Shown here: piece after piece, positions 21,094-32,700 of the stretch
How positions within the stretch are numbered: position 1 is the first letter of the stretch
Layout: the number at the start of each line of letters is the position of its first letter
Origin: Agrostemma githago
Lineage: Eukaryota; Streptophyta; Magnoliopsida; Caryophyllales; Caryophyllaceae
DNA: 64,000 nt
NCBI GenBank assembly: GCA_958450325.1
Contig: OY288251.1
Span: forward strand, 65,551,666 to 65,615,665
Direction of reading: 5' to 3'
Position numbers and translations under genes: made by a program
Notes under the pieces: generated by a model
The model's database searches: none
Seen by the model: only the letters and a program-made list of their open reading frames with translations
What the model was told of the DNA's origin: nothing

Positions 21094-24000
21094 ATGAATG
21101 TGGTGGGTAGAGTAGGGAGTTTGATAACACAGGGTGTGTATTCAGTGGCCACCCCGTTTCATCCCTTTGGCGGGGCCGTCGACATCATTGTCGTTCACCA
21201 ACAGGATGGTACCTTTAGGAGTACCCCTTGGTATGTCCAATTTGGCAAGTTCCAGGGCGTTTTGAAAGGCGCTGAAAAGATGGTCAGGATTAATGTCAAT
21301 GGGGTTGAGGCTAACTTCCATATGTATCTTGATAATTCCGGTGAGGCTTATTTTGTCAGAGAAGCCGATCCTGGTCAAGGGACTGAGGCTAATCGGGTCT
21401 CTCCTGATGACAAGGATGTTGTCTTGGAGCATTGTCTTACTGTAGATAACAGCCAGTGTAGTATAAATAGTGAGAATGTTGAGACTTATAGGATTCACAG
21501 CACGTTGTCTGATCCCGGTGCCTTTAGAGATGAATATTCTACTTTTCGAGCAGACCAAATAGACAGGAACGACTCTGATGTGTGTAGGTTTTATGACTTT
21601 CAAGACGATCAGTCTTTGGAAGGTGAGTTGTCACCCGAGTATGGATCCAGCCGGTTTGACAATTTGGAGGCGATGGAGAATTTTGTGGAGGCACAGGGCT
21701 CGGATTCTGAAATGGTCTTGGTTAGTGTAGATGGTCATATTTTAACGGCACCAATCTCATCTTCTGAGCAAAATGCCGAGGATGTGCAACTAGATACACC
21801 TCAGTTTCATTTAGGGCCAGGTGAAGGTAATGGTTTTTGTGAAGAAGATGCTGAGTTTACTGTCACCGAGAGTGCGTGGAATTCTGAATATATTAGTGAT
21901 CTAGATGCCTCATCCAATAAACTTGTCTCCGTTGTTGAATCCTCTGAAGACAACTGTATTATTGTGGAGAAATGTAAGGTTGATGACAATGCATGTCAAA
22001 TTCAAATAAGGGATTACTCTGATGTGTCAACAAAACGAGATACTGTGGGAACAAATGACGTACATGCTCCAAAGTTCACTGCTGGATGTGATGAATGTGG
22101 GTTTAAATCTTCTGAAGAAGACGGAAACCGTGATAGAAACAGTGAAGAACGTGCTAAAGATCTTCATGTAGCTTTTGCAGCTGATGATACACATAAGTCT
22201 GAACACTGGAAAGAAGAGGAGAATACACGTGGAGATCATGATCGTTTGGCTAGTGATGCTGAAGATTTATCTCCTGGTGCCAAGAGTGATAAGTTCAGGA
22301 GCTGTTTGGATTTGACTGTAGCAGGGATTGGTGAAATTGCAGAAGGTGAGGATCCTACTGTGAAGGTCAAAGATCAATCAAGATTGTATTTGGAAGAGAA
22401 TTCTTCAAACAGCATTGAATTGTCAGAGCATATGGGGATAGAATATACTTCTGAACTACCTGGTCCGGATGTCGGGGTAGCTACTAGTGTTGAAGTCAGC
22501 AGTGTTCCCGTGGATAAGTCTGATGACGGCTCATCTCCTTCAGCTTTAGAGCAAGAGCAAGAACAAGCAGTGGGGGGAGATGACACTGAAACTGAATCAA
22601 ATAGAAGTGAAGCTCTCAGCCCACAAATTAGGGGCTCTTCTGAGCAAGAGCAGGCGAAGGAGAAAGATTTTACTCAAACAGAACAAAGTGGAAGTGAAAC
22701 TATCAGTCAACACAGCAGGAACTCTTCTGATCAGGAGCAAACAAATTTGAACCCATGTAAGCTTACCTGTGACATTTTGTTTGTTCCTAGCGCACTTTCA
22801 AATCTGTTCTTTTAAGTATAATGCATGGCGGGCAACGTCTAAGTCATATGCTTTTGTTATGCAGTTGTAGTTGCTAGTAATTCCAATCTAGTCAATTTTT
22901 AATTTCTTTTCTTCTTAAAAGGTGTATAATTTCTACCCGGTTCTTTTTATCTAGCTCAGAATTTAATTGGGTAATTACTGTGTATTTATTTTATTTTCCA
23001 TAAATAATGCAATTTACCAGACTGTTGGGATGGTTAATAGAATAATAGTTATGCAATACTAGGTTAAACCTGTAAGGCCAGAAAGCGGATATGTTTCGTC
23101 CTATATAAATTTCTGTTAAGTTCAATATAAGTGCTTTGTATGATGGCAAGTTGGTATTGTGTGGCTATTTTTTTTCCATATCTTTTTTTTGCTGTTTATA
23201 GTGTATCACTTAGGCAATCTTCTGTGACCTTTTAATATTGCAGCCCTAGATATATCACTTTGTGGCCACCTACTTCGCCCTGGTATGGGATTGGATGCAG
23301 CTAATGAAGTGTTTGATTCTTATCGGATTTCTGAGAAAGATTTTAGGAGCACTGCTGTATCAATAGTTAAGAACGAAAATCTTGTTGTAAGATATAAAGA
23401 GAAATACTTTCTTTGGGATCATGCTGCACCCATTATTCTAGGAATTGCTGCATTTGGCATAGATCTATCCATCGAATCCAAAGATGCAATCCAAGTAGAA
23501 CAGGAGGTGATTCCAAAACCCGAGGAAAATGACCCGGGAAGCTCTAGCCGCAGGTGGAGGCTTTGGCCAATTCCATTCAGAAGGGTGAAGACAATTCAAA
23601 GCTCTACCAGCAGTTCCACAGATGATGTATTTGTTGATACAGAATCATTGTCTCAGAACCCATCACATCAACTAACTCCGACATCACTTAGTGGCACCCC
23701 CAGATCGACAACTAGTTCAAAGTCGCCTCTCAAAAGAATCGTCAGGACTAACATCCCCACTAACCTGCAAATAGAATCTTTGAATTTGAAAGAAGGTCAA
23801 AATGATGTTACTTTCAGTTTCAGCACCAGGGTCCTAGGATTACAGCAGGTTTTCATTTTCAACTTTTGTGCATTGACATCTCCATAAGTGTGAGTTGAGC
23901 CCCCTCATGTAATTTGCTTCTTTCTCTGTAATAGGTCCAGGCGCACATCTATTTGTGGAAGTATAATGCACGTATTGTTATATCTGATGTTGATGGGACC

Positions 24001-27000
24001 ATAACCAAGTAAGGCGTACTTCAAAATGATGATAATTATCTTGTGTATTATATCCTGGTCTTTCAGCTCTTCTTCTTTCTTACTGATTGACTGACTGTTG
24101 ATTGGTGGTCTCAAATGGCCCCACTATGGAGTATTTCTTAATTTTATACGTAGTATTTTTTTAAGTAAAATAAATAAATAAATCGGGTTGCAAACTGGGA
24201 TACCTGGTTTTGTTTTGCCCGACCTGGATATCATATATATGGAAATTTGCATCGTATATATGAAAATCTGTGGAATTCAAACCATATACCAGATACCAAA
24301 TCGTATATGTGTATTGTATATTTTGCTCACCCAGAGTTGTTTCTCACTGTCATTTTAGATCGGATGTTCTTGGTCAATTCATGCCACTGGTTGGTAAGGA
24401 CTGGTCGCAGTCTGGTGTGGCTCGCTTGTTTTCTGCCATCAAGGTACTGCAATTCTTTGTACTTTATATTCAAGTGTACGCTTTGCCTGTCATTGAGGGT
24501 GTATGCTAAAACGATTTTTCCTGTGTAACAGGAGAATGGATACCAGCTACTGTTTCTGAGCGCACGTGCTATTGTCCAGGCCTATTTGACTAAAAGCTTT
24601 TTATTCAACCTGAAACAGGTAAACCCCTAGTAAATAATAGGGATCCTGGCAACCTGGCATGCATTATTTTTAGGAAATTTATGACCAGTGTTCTTGTTTA
24701 TTGTATTCATTGACGCCCGGCCTTCTTTTTGGCCTTTGGGGATAGGAGTAAGGAGGAAGATTGTGACATGACAGGGAGAGTGCCTGAATTTGATTGACAA
24801 TTCTGCCTGTCAAAATGTGCAGCCTATTCTGTTTCCCAACAATAGCTCCCAGCAAGGATATATATAGCCAAATAGACAACATAATAGCGAAGTGGTGTTT
24901 TTTTTTCAGTTACATCATATCGGCCTATTTGGGGTGTCATTGTCTCTTTGCAGTTATCAGTTTGTGTCTAAGGTTAGGTAATTTGTTGGATTCCATGGCC
25001 AAGTTATCAAGGTAACCATGAATGCTTTATGAGGTGGTATGGCTTGTACTATAGCAGAGGAAGCAAAACCAAGCCGATGAAGAGATAACGTTCAAAGCAA
25101 GATTTTATACCATGGTCTCCTATCAAAACTGACGGAACCAAATGCCCTGACCCTAGACCGGTAGACCGAGAGTGACCTTGATAAGAACAAGCTGACCCAA
25201 CCCTTACTTGCCTTCAATTTTGCTGACAACCGGTTTGACCCATGCAAAACAACTGACCTGATCCCAGTGACCTGAATGACTTCTTTGAAATCACAAGTAA
25301 CTTCTGCGTTTTAATTCACATCCCCGAAATGACTCTACTTATTTACTCCCATTCATCGTCAGTGACCTAAACTGGCAGTCCACTCTCATAGCATAAAACA
25401 CTCCGAATCGGAACCGACCGAACACACTCGTACGGCCGGACCTGTTGAGACATTTACTTATATGAATAGAATGTAAACTTACAACTGATTTGTTTTAAAA
25501 ACCTTGATTTTGTCACACTGAATAACGAAACATCATACAAACGATCCCCTAATCTTTTCTCCTAAACATAGCTCAGATTTTATTAGTTTAATGCGATCCT
25601 AAAAAAATTCTCAAACCTTCCATTACTGTGCATGAAATTGCAGATAATCTATGCTTCGTATATCTGAAGGTGGGATATTAGATAACGTTCATAATTATGG
25701 CTCACATCATTCCTCCCCTTTTGCTTTCCTAGAACTTTGCATTTACTGTGTAATTCTGTCAATTATATGATTTTGGTCAATTTGCAAAGTAGGACACAAA
25801 TTTCTGCTTAACTTAATTGTGGCGTGACTTGCGTGATCTCTTTTTTGTATTTGGAAAATGAGTAATTTATGGGCTTATCCTGTGATATTGAACCTAATCA
25901 TTTTTGGACTTCTGGTGTATTTATCTTTATTATTTCTTAATTCATGCAGGATGGAAAAACACTGCCAAATGGACCTGTTGTAATTTCACCTAATGGATTA
26001 TTTCCTTCGTTATTTCGTGAAGGTACATATATATTACTCCGTAATTTATTTGGACATGTTGTATGCCTTGTATTTTTTTTCATGACTTAAATATTATTCT
26101 TGAGCAACAACCTAGATGCAGACATTTGTAGTTTTATCTCTCATAACTAACACTAGTGACTAGACTATATAAATTCAACGAAATTACTGTTATGTCTTTG
26201 GATTATTTCCTAACTTTTGAAGGACTATGTTGTTAGGTAATACTCCTATTATTAATGTCTTCCTAATAATAAGGGCTCCCTGGGAGACTCATTGGAAGGG
26301 AGGTTGTTTACACCTTATAAGTACTTTGATTCCGAATTCCTCAAAGTATCTATTACGCTTTGAGTTAGCAATAGCAAACCTATGGCTTATGTTTATTTTA
26401 GCACTGTTTTAAAGAAAAAATTGAAGAATGCTGTAAGGTTTCGAATTCCAAATTGTGGTGAGTAGATCATTTGTTTCAAAGGCTAAGTATTTGTTATTGC
26501 ATTGTTTCCCATATACCAGAAAATTCACTCCACAAAAGATTGTTTATTCCGCTATTAATTTGTTCATTTATCCTGGAGTTGCATACACAAAAAATCTGCC
26601 GCTATGATATTATATTGATTTAATTTAAATCCTGATTGTGGAACCTTGTTTATGATTGGAAAGGCCACGCTCTCTAGATATGAGGATATAAATAAATAGA
26701 AAGTGTTCTACATCTATGTTAGAGGAGAAGAGTATTAAACTTGATATATTGGGGCTATGAAGTTCTGGGTGTTTCAACATAGATGTAGTCATCTAGAAGC
26801 TACGGATTGTTATGTGTGATATTTACTGTGCCCGTGACCTAGTGAGGTTGTGTCTGTCTTCGTGGAGAATGGATGGCGAAATTGTTGATTGATATTTGAT
26901 ACCTTATTTTAGACTAATTTAGGCCCTGCTTAAAATAAGTGGGTCATGTGTTACTACTTACTAATGAACATAATTTTAGAATGACATATGCATCTATACT

Positions 27001-28553
27001 AATTTGTTAGTAATCATTTTTAGATAAATGTATTGACACATTTTAAGTATGTCTATAGCTTTTTGTTTAGTGGGCTGATCTCGGGCTTTTTTTGTACCCT
27101 AAATACAATCCGTTAATGTCTGTTATTAGGCGGGAAAGTATTTAATGAGGTTGTGACAAGTGCCCATTTCTTCTTTAGTGTATTCGGGCTGGATTCTGTG
27201 ACACGGTACATATTTTTGCAGGATAGCATGAGGAGTTTATATAGACCATTTTCAGTTTAAGTACTCTTGTGCTTGCGCCACTTTTAATCTTTGATTTTAG
27301 GAACCCTTTTAACCAAGTTCACGAATGATGTGGGAGTGGAATTTTCATGGTTGACATTCTCTTTCAGATGTTTACTTCGAGTGGACCTTGCTCGTTTGTG
27401 AAGGATTCGAGTGTTCAGTTGTCTGGCAGTAGACTCCCTTTTTGCAGGATTAGATGAGCCTGAGGGACTGTATGTCTGTATCCTGCTCTTATGGTCCCAC
27501 AGTTTTTGAAAACTTCCATTTGAAGTCTTGGTTCAAGAAAATCACCAGAATAGGGTTTATATAGTCAGAACATGTATTTCTCTAAGCCAACGCTAGAAAA
27601 TTCTTAGTAGATAGAAAAAGCTATATCGTGCAAATTGCAATGGATAAATGGTCCTCATCTGTCTTCGATATCAATGTGAATCAAGGCCTTAAGAGCATGT
27701 ACGACAGCAAAAATGGCGATCACATGCTTTGTCTCCATTTACATTCTCCTTGGAGAGCAATTAGTAGTTTTATACCCAGAATAGCAATCTCTTCTACATG
27801 CTCTCCACCTTATTCTGTCTCATCTCTGTTATATTTTCATCTGAAAAAGGATAATAGATTGCTCTCCTGTGCTCTCTGTACTGAAACAGTTAACACTTAA
27901 CATGTGTAATCTGCCTCCGATTCGACTTCCAATTTTGTTTGCTGTTTGCAGTAATCAGAAGAGCTCCCCATGAATTCAAGATAGCATGTTTGGAGGTAAA
28001 CATTTTGTCATGTTTCTTTTGGTACAAGACTGCTGTATGGATGCCATCCATGACCAATTGACCACACAGTAGGAAGTAACATGTTTTGTATATGTTTCTA
28101 ATATTCAGGACATCAGAGCTCTATTTCCTCCCGACTACAACCCATTTTATGCAGGCTTTGGGAACAGAGACACAGATGAACTTACATACAGAAAACTCGG
28201 CATCCCGAAGGGCAAAATATTCATTATTAACCCCAAGGTACTTAACTTAAGCCTCCTGCACGTGTCGAAGCATATTTCCTGATTCAACTAACAGAATTAA
28301 TGATAATTTCAATTAAACTCCAGGGAGAGGTTGCCATTAACCATCAAATTGATGTCAAGTCGTATACTTCCTTACATACTCTGGTCAATGATATGTTCCC
28401 GCCAACATCCTTGGTCGAGCAGGTAAGAAACTGTTAAGGCGGTATTATTAACTTAGATTTCTTAAAACCATCAATTTACGCGAGATGTTTGTATAGGAGG
28501 ATTTTAACTCGTGGAATTATTGGAAGATGCCATTGGTGGATCTTGATGTGTAG
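21094..28553 (+). CDS. PAH1: Phosphatidate phosphatase PAH (lipin family), 10 coding exons, 971 aa
   Basis: Lipin-type Mg-dependent phosphatidate phosphatase, which converts phosphatidic acid to diacylglycerol and restrains ER phospholipid synthesis in plants. Coding exons: 21094-22756, 23244-23848, 23935-24008, 24359-24443, 24532-24618, 25950-26022, 27952-27995, 28109-28237, 28324-28422, 28497-28553. All introns are GT-AG, and the sum is 2,916 nt, exactly in frame. The N-terminal lipin domain (about 1-105) starts MNVVGRVGSLITQGVYSVAT and includes FGGAVDIIVV. A long acidic disordered hinge follows. The C-terminal HAD-type catalytic domain has the DxDxT signature ISDVDGTITKSDVLGQ at about residues 772-787, preceded by VQAHIYLWKYNARIV. 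The start is the first ATG and fits family starts. Near residues 487-551 is an imperfect tandem duplication. Two long introns (1.3 and 1.9 kb) lie in the catalytic part. PAH1 versus PAH2 cannot be separated here, so the symbol is provisional. Confidence 0.95.
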
Positions 28554-29641
28554 CTTCGGACATCTCTTCAATGAATGAAGCAGAGGTGGCATTGTTGGTT
28601 GTTGCACATTGAAGTGAGGTCGGAGATTTGATTATTGACCGCTTGGTCCCGGACAAGTAACCCTAGATCGAATTTTGGATTGAAGGGCCATGGAAAGGAA
28701 AGTGGTACATAATGTAAACCAGAATGAATGAATGAATCAAATATATGGAAGCATTAGTTTACATGTTCCATTGTAGTGGAACTGGGGGATTTTATATAGA
28801 TTAGGTTAGTTGCATTCTTTCATCTACTGAAATAATTTGCAGTTTCTCAGGCAAAGCTGTAAATCTGTGGTGTACTCTACAACTCCGTATATTGTAGTTC
28901 TATTTTTCATCCCTGTACACACTACACAGTATATGGAATTATGGATATGGTGGATCTCGGAAGGCTCGGTCTGGGCCGCATTGATGTTAATGAATGAAAA
29001 CACTCGAATAACATTTATTTTTCTGCATTATCACTAAAATACTACTCGTATTAGAATTAGTGTGGTAAGATGAATTTTCCAAGTTAAGTTACAACATGTC
29101 AGGAATTGTAAACCAATTAGCCCTGATTTTCCTGTGAAGGCCATCACTTTTTTCCAGCTGAATCAAAATTATTCTAAGATAAAAGTCGAGGCTTGAGTCC
29201 ACAAGGGTGACCCTGCAGGCGGAAGTAGATTTAGCAAAATTGATCCGAATAAGTTAACCCGAATAAGAGCGAATTGAAGACCCAAGTTTGACCTATATCT
29301 CGAATTGACTTGACTTAACCCGAAACTGTTCGAATGTTACTCCGTATTGTAGAATACGAGTTGATATCTCTAAAAAAAAAGTTAAAAATAATAAACTCAA
29401 AAATGATCCTAACCCAAAATGGTCATGCTTGAACCAAAATCAATCCAATTTTTATAACGCGAAAGCGGTATGACCCGACCCATTTGCCGGTTCTAGCGGA
29501 ACACAAATCATTGCAATCCTACCAAATTGGCGGGAAATCCTTAGTCTCCCGCCAAAACTTGATCCTCCTTCACAAATTAGGGCTTCCTTCTTCTCTTCAA
29601 CCACACACTTTTAACTTGCCCCCCCAAAATAAACCACACTC

Positions 29642-29684
<43 letters not shown>

Positions 29685-29712
29685 CTGTAAAAGCTTCATC
29701 CTCCTTACATCA
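28554..29712. other. PAH 3' untranslated region, spacer, and MCM6 promoter/leader
   Basis: The first ~450 bases are the probable PAH 3' end. 29220-29480 is degenerate repetitive-looking DNA (GACCCGA/AACCCGA-type runs). A (CT)n microsatellite at 29645-29682 lies about 30 bp before the MCM6 start codon, presumably in its leader. GGCGGGAAATCC at 29530 and TCCCGCCAAAA at 29548 resemble E2F sites (TTTSSCGC or its complement), as expected for MCM genes. Confidence 0.5.
29529..29560 (+). promoter_or_regulatory. Candidate paired E2F-type sites upstream of MCM6
   Basis: TTGGCGGGAAAT at about 29527-29538 and CTCCCGCCAAAA at about 29547-29558 form two oppositely oriented GGCGGGAA-like motifs, 155-190 bp before the ATG. 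E2F control of MCM genes is well established in plants and animals; function here is inference from the match. Confidence 0.6.
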
Positions 29713-32700
29713 ATGGAAACTTACGGCGCATTCTTCATCGATGAGAAAGCCGTCACCCTCGAAAATGTCTTCCTCGACTTCCTCAAAAGGTAACTTTCCT
29801 TGTAATTCTCTCTCTTTTTGTCGCCTGGCTTTCCGTTTAGGCAACTTTCTGCTAATTTGTACTGTTTTGGGGGCGAATAGCTTTCGATCCGACCCGAATG
29901 CACAGGAACCGTTTTACATGTCCGAGATTGACATCATGGAGGCGACTGAATCATCTACTATGTTCATTGATTTCTCCCATGTGATGCGATTCAACGACAT
30001 TTTACAGCGGGCCATTTCCGACGAGTATCTCAGGTATCCATTTTGGAATTATTGATTGATTGAAAATGAAAATGATTGTGATTGTTGATTGATTTTGTGT
30101 GGGCAATTAGGTTTGAGCCGTATTTGAAGAGCGCTTGTAAGAGGTTTGTGAATGAGCAGAAACCCAAGGTTGTTGCTGATGATAATCCCAATAAGGATAT
30201 TAATGTCGCTTTCTATAATATTCCTTTGGTTAAAAGGTACGGTATCAACTTCTTTGCCTATCCCTGATGACATGTTTTGGAACTTGAATTTGGGAATCGA
30301 GACATTTCAAGTGTTTGTGAAAGAATTGGAATTGAGATAAATTCCTTACAATTCCAACATTTTGGAAATGGAAATGGAAATGGAATTGAATGTAAATAAT
30401 TGAATATCTAGACTTAGAATCATGAAAGTGAATATAATTTCAAATTCTCAAACACTGCCTAAGGAAAATTCGCGACATTAAATATTTAATTCGCATACAA
30501 TTCTGTTAGTGATCCTCAACATATTATGAATGCAGACTAAGAGAGTTAACCACAGCAGAGATAGGTAGATTAGTATCAGTAACAGGAGTGGTTACTCGTA
30601 CCAGCGAGGTTAGACCGGAGCTACTCCAAGGTACTTTCAAGTGTTTGGATTGTGGCACCGTCATTAAGAATGTCGAACAACAATTCAAGTATACCGAGGT
30701 TGGTTAATTGGTTAATCCTTGTACTGTACCCAAGACTTTTCTTTGCTTCTGTGGCACGGTTTGGAAGTTGAGATAGCTGCGCACTGATTTGATGCATGTT
30801 TTTTTGCAGCCAACGATATGTGTGAATGCCACCTGTGCAAACAGGATGAGATGGGCTTTACTCAGACAAGAAAGCAAGTTTGCAGATTGGCAAAGGGCGC
30901 GAATGCAGGAAACATCTAAAGAAATACCAGCAGGGTCGCTGCCTAGGTCACTGGATATCATCCTACGCCATGAGATTGTTGAAAAGGCTAGAGCTGGTGA
31001 TACGTAAGTTTGATTTCGAAATATTGAAGATATAATATCTGCTGCTAACTGTCAGGGTGTATTAAAGATAATATTTTCACAAATTATGATAGGGTCATAT
31101 TCACCGGGACTGTGGTTGTTATTCCGGACATATTGGCATTGACGTCTCCCGGTGAGAGAGCAGAGTTTAGAAGAGATGCTTCTCAGCGAAAGGGTGCTGC
31201 TGTCGGGAATGAAGGAGTTAGAGGTCTTAAAGCTTTGGGAGTCAGAGATCTTTCATATCGTTTAGCTTTTATTGCCAATTCAGTGCAGGTGTGTTGATAA
31301 CTCCCGTGGATTGCACTTGTTCTTTAAATTCATTTTCAACTGTTGTTGTATGTAAGTTCCTATAATTTGTGAGCAGATTGTTGATGGAAGGCGAGATGTA
31401 GACATAAGAAATAGAAAAATGGACGCTGATGAGGATGAGAGCCAGCAGTTTGCGGTGCGTATTTGAGCTTATGATTTGAAGTTACAAGTTCATTTCTGTA
31501 CATACCTTTTATGAGTTTCTTTGCTTACCACAATCATTGCCGGTTTATTTATCAAAGCATGGATTATTTTGGTCCTTGGATGTCATACGATGAAAATGTG
31601 TCCCAGTGTAGTTTAGGTACAATACAAAAGAACTTTGCCAGCTTCATAGCATTCTGCTTTAAGGTTAAAGAGATTAGTATTTACATGGTGTATTTAAGTT
31701 TAGAAGATAACATTTTGTTTGTTTCTCTTTGCTGTATGACAAAATCCTTATTGTATTAACTTGCTGACAGTATGGATTGATTCTATTGTCCACACTGGCA
31801 GGCAGAGGAGCTTGAAGAGATACAAAGGATGAGAAATACCCCTGACTTTTTCAATAAATTGGTTGATAGTGTTGCCCCAACTGTGTTCGGTCACCAAGAT
31901 ATCAAGCGGGCTATTCTTCTTATGCTGCTCAGTGGTGTACACAAGAGTACCGAAGAAGGAATCAACTTAAGAGGAGACATTAATGTTTGTATTGTGGGAG
32001 ATCCTAGCTGTGCAAAGTCCCAGTTTCTGAAGTAAGCTCTCTTGCTCTTATATGACCCTGTTCTTCCTCTACCGTGAAATAGTTCTTGTTTGATTCAGTG
32101 CAATCATATTCATAAGAGTCTATCCATCTTGCAGATATACTGCTGGTCTGGTTCCAAGATCTGTCTACACTTCAGGGAAATCATCATCAGCTGCAGGTTT
32201 GACTGCAACTGTAGCTAAAGAACCCGAAACTGGAGAATTCTGTATCGAGGTAAAACTGTTGAGGATTTGTCAACTCATTATATAGTTTGAAAGTTTGTTA
32301 GAGTATTTTGTGCAAAATTGAGTGATATAATCTTGTTTTAGTGGTGTGATAACTGTCATGTCTTTTGCTTTCTAATTGTGATAGCTAAATACAAGGAAGA
32401 TTTGGATGAGATATTTAGGAGTCTATTTGAAGATAATCCTTGTTTGCCACGAAATATGACATTAAGTCATTAGTGATGCACCTTTTTTGAGTTCGGGAGT
32501 TTTAAGAGTGGTGTGGTGATAAGTTACCCTTGTGAGGGGAACAGGGAGCACCCAAGGAACATGGATAAATATAATAAAAAGCGATATGAGGCCTTGTGAA
32601 AGACTGGGTGATGATGTTCAAAATTATATGTTGGATTCAGTATTTTCCTTGTTTTTTTCTTGCTCTTTTCATTTATCTTGGACCTCTTCTTAATTTTCAG

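Noticed and set aside
22757..22815. In-frame extension of PAH exon 1 to the stop at 22813
   Set aside because: A splice donor at 22757 joins cleanly to the exon at 23244 and the whole gene stays in frame; the extension is intron read-through.
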